Below are positions 1-12,019 of a DNA stretch of 64,000 nucleotides, in pieces; position 1 is the first letter of the stretch; every line of letters starts with the position of its first letter. Source of the stretch: Gaeumannomyces sp. JS-464 (lineage: Eukaryota > Ascomycota > Sordariomycetes > Magnaporthales > Magnaporthaceae). Both the position numbers and the translations under genes were made by a program. The DNA lies in contig NGZR01000006.1 of assembly GCA_002197995.1 (NCBI GenBank), positions 2,717,001-2,781,000 of the forward strand, read 5' to 3'. Below the pieces are notes generated by a model. That model was given only the letters and a program-made list of their open reading frames with translations. It did not search any database and was not told the origin of the DNA.

Positions 1-2490
1 GTTCGTATAAAACGGTGTAATTTTTATACTTTTATAAACTAAGCTATTATAAGCGAACTAAATTATAAAAAGTAATTATACTTAATCGTTTTATTTGTAA
101 TTAACGTAATAACGTAAATATTGCTTTATAATTTGGTTTATCCGCTTTGTTTATCCATTTGTTTAAAAGTGGTAAGCCGTAAATAAAAAATGCTTCGCTT
201 TTAATTTACTTGTAAGTTTTTTTTAAAACTTGCTTATAAATAGCTTATTTTTATCCGTAATTAAGCGGTTCGACGTGCCGTATTCCGCTATTACGTGCTT
301 AATAAAAACGTACGCTAGCTTTATAACGTCGCTGCTTTTTTTATATAGTAAAAATAAAGCGTATTTGGTAAGCCTATTTATTATTACTAATATATTGTCG
401 TATTTTACTCCGGTTATCGGTTTTTTAAATTAAAAAAGTTTAATAACGAAGTTTATAATAACTTTTTGCTATGCTTCGCTCGGTGCTAATAACGGTTGTA
501 AAAGCTTATAAAGTTTATGCTTGCTAGCTTTATTTTTAACGCAGTTTTCGCAATTTCTTATTGCGTTTTATACTTCGGCTTAAGTTTTTACGAACTTGTA
601 ATATTATTATAACCGTTTCCATGTTTTAGTTACGTTTTAATAGTTATATGCCCGTTAATTGTAAATTTGTTAAATTTTTTTTTAAAGTTTAAACTTTTTT
701 TTACCAAACCGTTTTAGCGAATATTTTTTATACTAAGAATTAAAAATCGTTTAATTTTTTCCGTTAAAATTACCCGTGTTTTTTTAAGTATTGCAACCTA
801 ATGGTTCGGTCGTCGGCTTAAAGCGTTCGCCCGGCCGTTTTTCGACTTTTTTCGGTATTCGATCCGAATGTTATAATTTTGCAAAAACTCGTTTTAACGG
901 ATTTGTCGTTTATTTAGGTTTTTGCTTATAGTAAAATGTGTTAGGTTTTTTATAATCCGTATATATTATAACTTAATACTTCGCTTTATAAAAATATAGC
1001 CGCCATTTTTTAAATGCTCGAATTACCGTTAAAAGTTTTTATTGTGGATTTGGTAATTTAAGTTAAATTTATTTAGTTTTTGCGAAAAAAACGCGTAAAA
1101 GTGCAACCGTTTTTAATTGTTTCGCTATTTAAGTTAGCCGCCGATCGCGTAATCCAACGCGTTGGTTTTAACTTCGAAAGGTTTTTTCAAGTTTAAAAAT
1201 GCTACTACTAGTTTTTTTAATACGACGTTTCGTAATTGCTTAAAAGCTTTTTATTTTTATTTTCCCTAATAAAACTAGTGGTTATTTTTAGTAAAATTCG
1301 TAAATAATATAGCGATTTTGCTATAACCACGGATAAACCGTTTATTAAAGTTTAAAAAATTTAAAAACCTTTATATTTTCGTAACGTTTTTAAATATAAG
1401 CCATTTTTTAACTTTTTTTAACTTTTTTAAAATTTATACAAACTTATTTAAATGTAATTACGAATTTTAAAAAAGCGACTTTTTGCGAATGCTATTCGCA
1501 ATTTTCTGGTTTAACGAAAAGCTTTGCATTAAATAGCTTTTAAAGCATTTTATATACGTATTGCTTATGCTTTTTTATCGTTTTTAAAAAAACCAAAATA
1601 TTATTTAAATACGCGAAAATAAAAATGTCGAAATACTCGCGCAAAATATGGTTAATTATCTTTTAAAACGTAATTAATATATTGGTAAATTTAAACTTAT
1701 TACTAAAAATTCGTAGCATTTAAACTTTATTTTAAAAGCCGTAAGCTACTTTTAGCCTTTTTTAATCCGTATTAAGCTATAAGCTTTTCGTAAATTTAAA
1801 GCCGTAAAATACTAGGCTTTGCCGAGCTTATTTCGTAATTCGTTAATAAAAGGCAAAAAATACCAATTTTTAATAATAGCTTTATTTAACGGTCGGCAGT
1901 CGATATATATTCACTTCGTTTTTTTATTTTTTTTTTATAAAATTTTATATTTTACCGAAAAATCGAAAAGTTTAATATATCCCTTTCGTAAGTTTTTTTC
2001 CAATTTTTTTTTAATACCTTTTATTATCGAAAGCTAAGCTGGTATAACTTTTAGTATTTAAATTATGTTTTTAATTTAATTTTAATTTTTAAATCGAACG
2101 GTTTATATTCGGAAAGCACCGTTTTTAAGTTTTTCCGAAATAACTTTTCGTATTTATCGTATTTTTTTAAAATATTCGCGAGCCGTTTTTTTAATATTAG
2201 TTTAGTCGTTTTAATTGCTTTTCGTTTTAAATAATCGCGTATTTGTTAATGCTAAATGCAAAAGTAAATTGCTAAGTTTTATTACCGTTATAACCTTTTT
2301 TTATTGCTTTTTATGCTTACGGTTTAAAGTTTATAATTTATAAACCGTTTTAATTATTTGTAGCTTTTTTTATTAAATTTGGCCGGTAATTTAATTTATT
2401 TGTAAAATGTTTTTTTTAAACTAAAAAATTCCGAAAATTACGTTTCCTTTTTTTATATCCAGCTTATTTAATATTATTATTAGTTATATT
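1..2490 (-). mobile_element. Ty3/gypsy chromovirus copy A, RIP-mutated, truncated
   Basis: This is the reverse complement of the element at 4,390-6,900. The window start matches the sequence just downstream of the integrase core of that copy, and homology ends near 2,490 within the gag/leader side. The integrase core lies antisense at about 230-433. Every frame is full of stops, cytosines in CpA context are almost gone, and TpA is abundant, as expected after RIP. Neither LTR is inside the window: the 3' part runs off the left edge and the 5' part is missing at the spacer junction. It is a dead element with no coding capacity. Confidence 0.85.
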
Positions 2491-4310
2491 GCCGTTATGT
2501 TTGTAAAAACACCTCGGTGCTTTTGCTGTTTTATATACATGTAAAAACCCTTAAACTCGTTTCCGGGTGCGGACCGCATCCAGCTCGGTGGCTTAAAAGT
2601 AAAAACCATATTTGCTTTTCGTATACGGTCCTTGCTATGTTAAACAATAATGCCGTTTGCTTAATTCCTGCGATTGCTTTTAAAAGTTCCATCGCGAAAG
2701 CGTTTTTGTAATTAATAGTGATAATAAGAAAGTACGCAAAGGAAAAACTGTAAAAAATGCATATTGCGCTTGGGTAGCGCCCCGGTACCGGGTTTTTTAT
2801 TTTTATAGTAATGTTAGTAATAGTAGTGTTAATTCGGTTAGTTACGGTGGCTTAATTATCCGCGTTCGAGGTTTCCCGGTCCCGCTTCGGTGCTAAATCG
2901 CGTGGCTGCTCCGTAAAGTTCGGGGGTCGTAGTTAACATCGGGTAATTCGACGTAATTATATTGTTCGTTTTCGAAAATGGCGCTTCGGTTGCGAATTGT
3001 TTCCTCGCTTATAGCGCGCATCCGATCTTTTTATTAATTCGCCGTTTTCGTAATTATGTTGCTTTTGCTTTGTTTATATCGTGCTTTTCGGTTATATTTT
3101 TATTTCCTTTCGGGTGCGGGTTTCCACCGTTCTTTTCCCTTTTGCCTTTAAAGGTTTTTGCCCTTTTTTTTTCGCCCTCCTTTAATCTTTTTATCGCAAC
3201 TTTTAATCTTTTTTTCCTATTTTTCGCGCATTTTCCCGCCCGCGCTTTTACATTTGCCTTCCCGCGCTTCGTTCCCTTTCCGGCTCCTATCTTTTTGCAT
3301 TATAACTCCCAAAGACAAAACTCCCCGTTTTCCTCGCGGCGGCTACGGCGGTAGCGGTAATGGTGCGCGTAACGGCCATAACGGCAGCGGTGGTAATGGC
3401 GGCCTTGCGCCTGCTCCTCCTCGTGGCGATCGCGACGAGCACCCATTTTCCAGCTTTAACGACAACGACGACTCCGAGGCTGGCGTTGCTCCGAACCCCC
3501 GCGTTAAAGCTGTAAGTACGGTTTTACACCGCTTTGTTTTTTGTTTTTTTGCTAATCTTTTTTCTTTTTCCTTTAGCCTTACCGTTTATACCACCAAAAG
3601 GAATACAAAACGGCGATCGCTATTTTTCCGGGTTACATTTTTTTACGATTCGATGGTGTATATTTCCCGTATCGTTCCTCTTTTTATCCCGCCTCGCTAA
3701 CTTTTTAGGCCTGCTTGTAAAATTTGTGTTAATTGCATTTAGCGTTTCGCTAACGGCATCGATGGTGCCGGCGCCGTCCGGGGATGCTATTATAAGGCCT
3801 GTATGTTTTTTATTTGTTCCGCCTTTTTCTTTGCTCGGTTCCGGTCGTGCTGACTTTTGTTTTTAGCTTTTCGCGTTTTAACTTATGTAAAATGCGCTTT
3901 TTCGCGCGGTGCTTACGTTTAGGTTTGTTATTTCTTTTCCTTTTTTTTTTATTGCTTTTTTTTATTGCTAACTTGTCGGTTCCGCTTTAATAACCTCCCG
4001 CTAGCACTAAAAATTAGGTTTATGGCGTTCTTCGTGCCTATTAGCGCTATATCCAGTCCTTCCCCAAAACTGCTGCTAACTTAAAGGATGTTTTAGCGGA
4101 GGTCGCTTATGCCGCTAAGGTTTGTAGCGGTCCTGTTCCGGTGTTATATGCTTTATTATTAATGCTTTTTTCCAGCTTCGTTATACCACATTGGAGCACG
4201 CCATCGCCGGTTACGTCCGATTTGCGAAGGATATCGGGAAGCGGTTCGGCGTCCTTTTTAGTGCTAGGTTTTCGCGCTCGTTCCCTTTTAACTTGGGAAG
4301 CGCTTTTGCA
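2491..4310. other. Spacer between two inverted retroelement copies
   Basis: About 1.8 kb lies between the head-to-head truncated ends of copies A and B and has no homology to either. It is visibly richer in GC than its flanks, especially at 3,100-3,520 and 4,020-4,310, so it has been hit less by RIP or had more GC to lose. It contains an intron-bearing coding relic, listed separately. I do not recognise a transposase, reverse transcriptase or LTR here. Confidence 0.6.
3325..4310 (+). pseudogene. Intron-bearing coding relic, unknown family
   Basis: A frame from about 3,330 reads a Gly/Asn-rich stretch followed by an acidic run (FNDNDDSEAG) up to residues PNPRVKA. It stops at a good donor, GTAAGT at 3,512, and an acceptor TTTAG ends near 3,575 with a GCTAAT branch site between. 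A second candidate intron, GTTTGT to CCAG, lies around 4,119-4,173. It is flanked by readable peptide: YIQSFPKTAANLKDVLAEVA before, and LRYTTLEHAIAGYVRF with KDIGKRFGVLF after. The exons are joined only through stops and frame changes. I do not recognise the protein. Spliceosomal introns argue for a captured or duplicated host gene rather than a retroelement frame. Confidence 0.4.
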
Positions 4311-7300
4311 ACCGTATTAATTAAAAACGGTTAAAAAAATATTCGTCGCTTATAATAAAAAAATAAATCGACCGAAAAATACAATTAATAATATTACGCA
4401 TTTAAAATAAGGAAAATGTTATTATTATATTGGATAAGCTAAATATAAAAAAAGGAAACTTAATTTTTAAAATCTTTTAGTTTAAGAAAAACAATTTACG
4501 AATAGATTAAACTACTAGCCAAATTTAATAAAAAAAAAAACTATAAATAATTAAAACGGTTTACCAATTATAAACTTTAAACCGTAAGCATAAAAAGCAA
4601 CGAAAAAAGGTTATAACGGTAATAAAACTTAATAATCCGCTTTTATATTTAATACCGATAAATATACGACTATTTAAAATAAAAAGCGATTAAAACGATT
4701 AAACCAATATTAAAAAACGGCTCGCAAATGTTTTAAAAAAAATATTACAAATACGAAAAGTTATTTCGGAAAAACCTAAAAACGGTGCTTTTTAAATATA
4801 AACCGTTCGATTTGGAAATTAAACTTAAACCAAAAATATAATTTAAATACCAAAATTTGTATTAATTTAGTTTTTAATAATAAAAGGTATTAAAAAAAAC
4901 AGTTAAAAAAAACCTACGAAAAGGACATATTAAACCTTTTAATTTTTTAATAAAATATAAAATTTTATAAAGAAAAAAAAAATAAAACGGAGCGAATATG
5001 CATTAATTACCGACCGTTAAATAAAGCTACGGTTAAAAATCGGTATTTTTTACTTTTTATCGACGAGCTGCGAAATAAGCTCGGCAAAACCTAGTATTTT
5101 ACGGCTTTAAACTTACGAAAAGCTTATAGCTTAATACGGATTAAAAAGGGCTAAAAGTGGTTTACGGCTTTTAAAATAAGGTTTAAATATTACGAGTTTT
5201 TAGTAATAACCTTTGGGCTTATTAATATATTAGCCACGTTTTAAAAGATAATTAACCATATTTACGCGAGTATTTCGACATTTTTATCCTCGCGTATTTG
5301 GACGATATTTTGGTTTTTTCGAAAACGATGGAAAAGCATAAGCAGCACGTATATAAAATGCTTTAAAAGCTATTTAATGCAAAGCTTTTCGTTAAATTAG
5401 AAAAATGAGAATAGCATTCGCAAAAAGTCGCTTTTTTAGGATTCGTAATTACATTTAAACAAATTTGCATAAATTTTAAAAAAGTCGAAAAAGTTAAAAA
5501 ATGGCTTATATTTAAAAACGTTACGAAAGTACGAAGGTTTTTAAAATTTTTAAATTTTTCTAAACGGTTTATCCGTAGTTATAGCAAAATCGCTATATTA
5601 TTTACAAACTTTACCAAAAATAACCACTAGTTTTATTAGGAAAAAATAAAAACAAAAAGCTTTTAAGCAATTACGAAACGCCGTATTAAAAAAACCAATA
5701 TTAGCATTTTTAAACCTAAAAAACCTTTCGAAGTTAAAACCGACGCGTCGAATTAAGCGATCGGCGGTTAACTCGGATAGCGAAACGATTAAAAACGGTT
5801 GCACTTTTACGCGTTTTTTTTGCAAAAGCTAAATAAATTTAAGTTAAATTACTAAATCCATAATAAAAAACTTTTAACGATAATTCGAGCATTTGAAAAA
5901 ATGGCGGCCATATTTTTATAAAACGAAGCATTAAGTTATAATATATACGAATTATAAAAACCTAACACATTTTACTATAAGTAAAAACCTAAATAAGCGA
6001 TAAATTCGTTAAAACGAGTTTTTGCAAAACTACGACATCCGGATCGAGTATCGGAAAAGGTTAAAAAACGGCCGGGCGAACGCTTTAAGCCGATAACCGA
6101 ACTATTAAGTTGCAATACCTAAAAAAATACGGGTAATTTTAATAGAAAAACCAAACGGATTTTTAATTTTAACATAAAAAATACTCGTTAAAACGGTCCG
6201 GTAAGAAAAAGTTTAAACCTTAAAAAAAATCCAACAAATTTACAATTAACTGGCATACGGTTATTAAAGCGTAAAAAAACGTAAAAACGGTTATAATAAT
6301 ATTACAGGTTTGCAAAAACTTAAGCCGAAGTATAAAACGCAATAAAAAATTGCGAAAACTGTGCTAAAAACAAAGCTAGCAGGTATAAGCTTTACGGGCT
6401 TTTGCAGCTGTTGCCGGCGTTTAACGAGGTATAGTAAAAAGTGATTATAAATTTCGTTATTAAACTTCCCCAATTTAAAAAACCGATAATTAAAGTTAAA
6501 TATAACAATGTATTAGTAATAATAAATAAGCTTACCAAATACGCTTTATTTTTACCATATAAGAAAAGCAGCAACGCTATAAAGCTAGCGTACGTTTTTA
6601 TTAAACACGTAATAGCGAAACACGGTACGCCGAACCGCTTAATTACAAATAAAAACAAGTTATTTATAAGCAAGTTTTAAAAAAAACTTATAAGTAAGCT
6701 AAAAGCGGAGCACTTTTTATTTACAATTTACCATTTTTAAACAAATAAGTAAACAAAACGGACGAATTAAACTATTAAGCAATATTTACGTTATTACGTT
6801 AATTATAAATAAAACGACTAGGTATAACTATTTCTTATAATCTAATTCGCTTATAACAGTTTAATTTATAAAAGCATAAAAATTATACCGTTTTATACGA
6901 ACTACGGGTTTACGCTTATAGCGTATAAAAAACTTAAAGTAAAAAAACATGCTTTAATAGCGGAAATACAAATAACGAAGCTTATTAAATTGTATAAACA
7001 CTTTTAAGCAAAGCTAAAAAAGTTATAGCACCGTATAGCTATTTAAACAAACAAAAAAAATCGAAAAACCGACTTTTAAAAAAGAAAATAGCGTTTATCT
7101 TTTTCGACGCAATATTAAAATAAAACGACCAAACGATAAGCTAAATTATAAAAAACTAAAACCGTTTAAAATACTAAAAAAGGTTTCGAACGTAAATTAT
7201 AAATTCCGATTACTACCGATTATAAAATCCCACCCGGTTTTTTTTATTTCCCTATTCGAATTAGCGTTACCGGGCTTTAAAAGCGACGAGTTAGTGAAAA

Positions 7301-8281
7301 TCGACTTAAAATAAAAGTACGAAATTGAAAAAATCCTGGATTATAAGCTAAAAAACAAGCTTAAAAAGTACTTAATTAAATGGAAAAAATACGGCTATAA
7401 AGAAAACACGTGGGAAAAAAAAATTAACTTTGTAAACTGTTAAAAAGCTTTAACGAAATACCGGTAAAAGCGTTTATAAAAAGGTTAGCAAAAAAAAAAG
7501 GTTTAAATAAAAAGTTTAATATTGTTAAACTTTTTTTTAAATGGTCGTGCTAAAATTCGAACTCGAAACCTCGGTAAAAAAACTAAAGCCATACTTAATA
7601 TATTATAAAACTTAAGGAAATTGTTAAAAAAAACCACAATTTACTGCGGTTAAAAAAGGAAAACAGGTTTAAATTAAAATTAACTTTAAACGTTTGCTAA
7701 TCGAAAAAAACGGCAAAAGCTACGGATAGCTTAAACTGCGAAGCAGTTTAATAAGCCTTTTAATCGGCTTCTTCCCGCTCGATACGATTTAACTTTTTTA
7801 CGAAGTTAATACCACGGCGCACCGCGCGCATTATTTTTTTTAACTATATTCGTTTTTATTTTCGAAAACGGAAAACTTTTTCTTCCGCTTTTTTTTAGCT
7901 CGGCTTTAAATTTGGAATGCTGTACGACGATATTTCGAAATTTTAAAAACGAAAGCTTTAAAACGTCGCATTTTAATCGGTTAATTCGGAAGCATTTCAT
8001 ATATTAAAATAAGTTTTAAAAAAAAGCTTTACACTTTTCACGTTTTAAAACCTCGTAATAGTAAAAGCAAAAAGGCATTTCGAAAAAATGAAAAAAAATA
8101 ATCGCTAAAAGCTTTTTGCGATTAACGGTTTTTTTCGCAAAAAAAAGTTTTCGCACCCGACCAAACATTTTGTTAAAGTAAAAAGGGATAAAAAATGGTA
8201 AAAAAGGAAAGTACTTACTATTAATAAAAGCGGGGCGATAAAACGTGGCTAAAAGGATTTAGCTTAAAAGGGGAAACCTAA
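4311..8281 (+). mobile_element. Ty3/gypsy chromovirus copy B, 5'-truncated, RIP-mutated
   Basis: This copy matches copy C (9,124-9,762 plus 18,320-21,651) and the reverse complement of copy A. The RT/RNase H region lies at about 4,990-5,900, the integrase core at about 6,430-6,700 and a chromodomain at 7,315-7,440. A further 700 bp of 3' sequence ends in a purine-rich tract (AAAAGGGGAAACC) directly before the LTR at 8,282. The 5' LTR and the start of gag are absent; homology begins abruptly near 4,311. All frames carry many stops. Confidence 0.85.
6430..7442 (+). pseudogene. Integrase core and chromodomain relic of copy B
   Basis: The stretch 6,441-6,680 still reads as one open frame with the integrase signatures LTKYALFLPY and KHGTPNRLITNKNKLF, equivalent to the usual LTKYAxFLPY and HGTPxxIxSDRDxLF. 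The catalytic Asp of the second motif now reads Asn, a change expected from RIP (G to A). About 7,315-7,440 reads YEIEKILDYKL, then YLIKWKKYGYKENTWE, a classical chromodomain with its aromatic cage region. This places the family among chromoviruses, whose chromodomain helps target integration to heterochromatin. It is dead because of stops between the domains. Confidence 0.85.
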
Positions 8282-8688
8282 TGTTACGACTAGTATGCAA
8301 GCTTTAAAATAACAGGACGGAAAGGTTTTAAATAGCGCCCCACCCCGCATTAAAACACGTAAAATCACGTGGCTTAAATGGGATTTATAAATTTGTAACA
8401 AAGCAATAAATTTGAAAAAGATTTGTAAATTTATAACAAAGCTATAAATCCAAAACCTATTAAAGCAAAAAACAGCGTGTATATAAAAAACGGGTTTTTT
8501 ATTATTTTAGGTAGTTTTAATTAAAGCTTTGGCATTAGTTAATTTAAGTTAGCTTTTAAGCATTTTTTGGGGCAAGTAATCGGATTATCCTTTTAAGTTA
8601 CGTATTTTTTTTATTTACTAGCATTAACGATACTATCTTTTCCACTTTCGAAGTGTTTTACTTTAAAAGCAAACCCCCGATTATAACA
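8282..8688 (+). repeat. LTR shared by copies B and C (407 bp)
   Basis: The repeat starts TGTTACGACTAG and ends ATTATAACA, so it has TG...CA ends. It matches the 520-bp LTR at 21,652-22,171. It is preceded by the polypurine tract of copy B and followed by the gag-side leader of copy C, so one LTR serves both. It holds two units of a 38-bp internal repeat, where the other LTR has five. Confidence 0.8.
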
Positions 8689-9762
8689 CCGGATTAGTAG
8701 GTTTATTACAATTTTTAAACTTAACGAGCGGTACTTAATGCTATATATTATTAAAACGCTCGATTAAAAAAAATGCGAAATTGTAAAATGCAAAAAACAT
8801 ATAACATAAAAGGCGGAAATTTAGCATTAAAAAATTGCGCGAACGTACGTGCCGTTTAACCCGGATAAAAAAACGAACGTACGATATTCGTTCTTTTTAT
8901 TAAAAAATTAAAAAAAACCATTTAAACGGAAAACACGAAATAAAAAACGAAAACCAATAAAAACTTTCGCAATAGTAAAATCGAATTAACCGTACGATTT
9001 ACTAACATTTTAAATGGAATATTAAAAAAAAAAGTTAAAATAATAATCGATTGCGAAATATAAAACGATTACGTATCGTTATAAGCGGTTAAACGGTATA
9101 AAATTCTTATAAAACGAAAATATTAACCGTATTAATTAAAAACGGTTGAAAAAATACCCGTCGTTTATAATAAAAAATAAATTAACCAAAAAACACAATT
9201 AGTAATATTACGCAACCGGAGTAAAAAAAACGTTATTATTATATTAAACGAGTTAAATATATAAAAAATGTAATTTTCGGAATTCTTTTGTTTAAAAAAA
9301 TAATTTACGAATAAATTAAACTAACGGTTAAATTTAATAAAAAAAACTATAAATAATTAAAACGGTTTACCAATTATAAGTTTTAAACCGTAAATATAAA
9401 AAGCAACGAAAAAAAGTTACAACGGTAATAAAACTTAGCAATTTGCTTTTGCATTTAGCATTAACGAATATATAATTATTTAAAATGGAAAACGATTAAA
9501 ACGATTAAAATAATATTAAAAAACGGTTTGCGAATATTTCTGAAAAATATTATAAATACGAAAAATTGTTTAAAAAAAACCTAAAAACGGTGCTTTTTAA
9601 ATATAAACCGTTTAACTTTAAAATTAAACTTAAATTAAAAATATAGTTTAAATACTAAAAGTTATACTAATTTAACTTTTAACAATAAAAAGTGTTAAAA
9701 AAACAACTGGAAAAAGATTTATAAAAAGGATATATTAAACCTATTAATTTTTTAATAAAATA

Positions 9763-9806
9763 ACGTAATTTACCTTTTTATACTACAAACTTTAATATGT
9801 TATACG
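9763..9806 (+). repeat. Left terminal inverted repeat of pogo element
   Basis: This pairs with the reverse complement of 11,588-11,631 joined to 18,313-18,317. Differences are transitions, as expected if both arms were RIP-mutated independently. It lies directly against the TA target duplication. Confidence 0.8.
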
Positions 9807-10559
9807 CGTACCCGACCTCCGGATATTCGACGCTAATTTTAACTTACCAACGCTAAAAATCCATTTAAACTATTCGGAATTATATATATCGAACATTTTT
9901 ACTTTTTTTTAACAAATGCGCGCGTTATATCCAGTTTTGTCGCAAATGCTATATCGTCGACGAGTTATCGTCGACGAGTTATCGTCGCCTTCCTTTTTTA
10001 ACCCTTTTAATTACGCATTTTTTGCTATAATTACTTATCCAACTTTTGCTAATCCAAAACATTTCGTATTTTTTTAATAATATGTAACCTTTTTTATTAA
10101 ACACGTGTTTTTTTGGCCTTCCGGCGTTTATTTAATACTTTGTTCGCTTTGCGTAGCGAAGCAATTTCGGCTTTAAAAAGAGCCATTTAATGCATTATTA
10201 AACTCGTCCTTTTCGCAAGCTGGTTTATAACCGCTAGCATAAATAACGGAAAATTACTTCGGTAATTGGAAATCCAAGTTTTAATATGTTCGGATTGCGA
10301 AATTGCGTTTTTAGCTATTTAAAGCGTTTTAAAAGTTTAAAGTTCGGCGTTGTTTAAAAGCTTTTTCAGGGAAGTTGGAATTCGTAACTTTACATCCAGC
10401 TTTTTCAAAACTAAATCCGGATTAAAAAAAGCAAAGCCAGCCTTTCGAAAACCTTTTTAAATATTTCCTTCGGTTATAAAATTAAAAAATACCGCTTTAA
10501 ACGCCGAAAGGAATTCGATTTTAATTACGTGGCTAACGTATAACCTTATTAGGTTTTCG

Positions 10560-11570
10560 ATTTTTCGATCGTACGCCTTTTTTAACGGGCCGAACATTTA
10601 ACGTTAAGCGGTTAAAAAAAGTAAAACAAATGCGAAGGTATATAAAGCGTAATAATGTTATATTCCTAGTAATAAAGCTCGAAATCCGTTAAATGGTAGC
10701 TTTCGTAGCCGTTTAGCATTAATAAACGATAAATGCCTTTTATGCGCGATGTAATATGTTTATTAAAATGCTAAATCCATTTTAAGCCGAGCTCGTTTGT
10801 AATTTACCCGTTAACATTCGTTAAAATAATTTAATCGCGTAAAAAGCCGGTTTTTAAATACTAATTGGCCAAATAGTATTGCTTTTTAACGATAATAAAA
10901 AAGGGGATTGCTTAGCCGTAATAATTAACCTTTTAAATAATTATAGCCTATTTTCGATTGCTAAGCTAAACTAGCTTTGCTTTACTACGGCCTTTTAATA
11001 TTGTAATAACTATAACGGCGGTAATTATGCCTATAAAAAAGCAGGTTTCGTCGAAATTATAAATGTCGTTATTTAAAATGCCATATTTGGCTATAATATT
11101 CCGTATAAAGTCGAATTAAGCAAAAATAAGTTTAGGATTTTCGCATTTGGCCTTTTAGTAATTGTATTTTCGAATTTAACGCGTACCGAGTTTTAAGCGG
11201 CGTTTAACGAACTTCGCGATCTAGTTAATCCTAATAATACCCGCGTCGCGTTTGGCAAGCAATTGGTTGGCTATATTTTTAACACTAAAAGGCCGGGGAG
11301 GGAATGCGCGAAAATCCAGCTTTAATATGTACTTAACAAGTGCCTCCTTTTCGGAATCCGTTAATTTCCGATTTTTAAACACCTAATCGCGTCGAGCAGT
11401 TCGGCCGCGCTTCCGCCGGGCGAAGGTGGAAAAGTCGACGTCGTAAATTTTAGCGGCGCTCCGGATACTTAACTGTGGATTTAATGCGATCGTTTAAAAG
11501 GCTAAAATAATTTTGCGTTCGTCGCTTTTATTTGCTATTGTTTGTTATAAAGCTATTCGCAAATAAAATT
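10560..11570 (-). pseudogene. Fot1/pogo transposase relic (HTH_Tnp_Tc5 and DDE_1)
   Basis: Read on the minus strand, the relic starts near 11,350 with a CENP-B/Tc5-like segment (EKEALVKYILKLDF, then NIANQLLAKRDAG). It reaches the family signature IYNFDET at about 11,045-11,070, followed by GIITAVIVIT. The second catalytic block, RLLMLNGYES, is at about 10,699-10,729, where active members read LDGHxSH. The Asp to Asn change is a RIP-type change. Further on, PLKKAY (usual CFGPLKKAYG) is readable. The frame contains many stops. In active members this enzyme cuts and pastes the element at TA sites; here it is dead. Confidence 0.8.
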
Positions 11571-11631
11571 GGATTAACGTGTAAACGCGTTAATTATAAC
11601 ACATTCGAAGTTGTGGCATAAAAGGGTAAAC

Positions 11632-11853
11632 TGTTACGATTGCCGTTGGGAAAAAAGGCTGGCTGCAATATACCTTAAACTTAAGGCTATTTAAAGCTAA
11701 AAAACAGGAAAAAAGAAGTAGTGCGGAGCACCGGGATTAATTGGCAGGGTTTTCCGTGCGGCCAATTAGTGCACGGGCCAATAGCCACCACGTAACCCCC
11801 ATGCCCTGGCCTTAATAAGGTGGAAGCCCGCGAGGGCCCGCCACGTTATAACA
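11632..11853 (-). repeat. LTR (3' LTR of the minus-strand element)
   Basis: The repeat starts TGTTACGATTGCC and ends CACGTTATAACA. I count about 17 mismatches to the partner LTR over 222 bp; all appear to be transitions, which is the RIP pattern rather than random ageing. Confidence 0.9.
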
Positions 11854-12019
11854 CTACCCCTTCCCCTAATAAAAGCGTCGGCAATATATCAGTTTTTGCA
11901 TTATGGTTTTTTGCTTCGGCGTTGCCGGAAGGCGTATTTTGGGGCTTCCTAGCCCTCCGCCGGTCGGTTATCGTCTTTATAAGCCGGGTTTTCCGTCCCG
12001 GCTTTATATGCTGCTTCCC

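Noticed and set aside
6291..6673. Minus-strand open frames over copy B, and the plus-strand frame 230-433 over copy A
   Set aside because: They are the antisense of the integrase core; the sense frame carries the family motifs.
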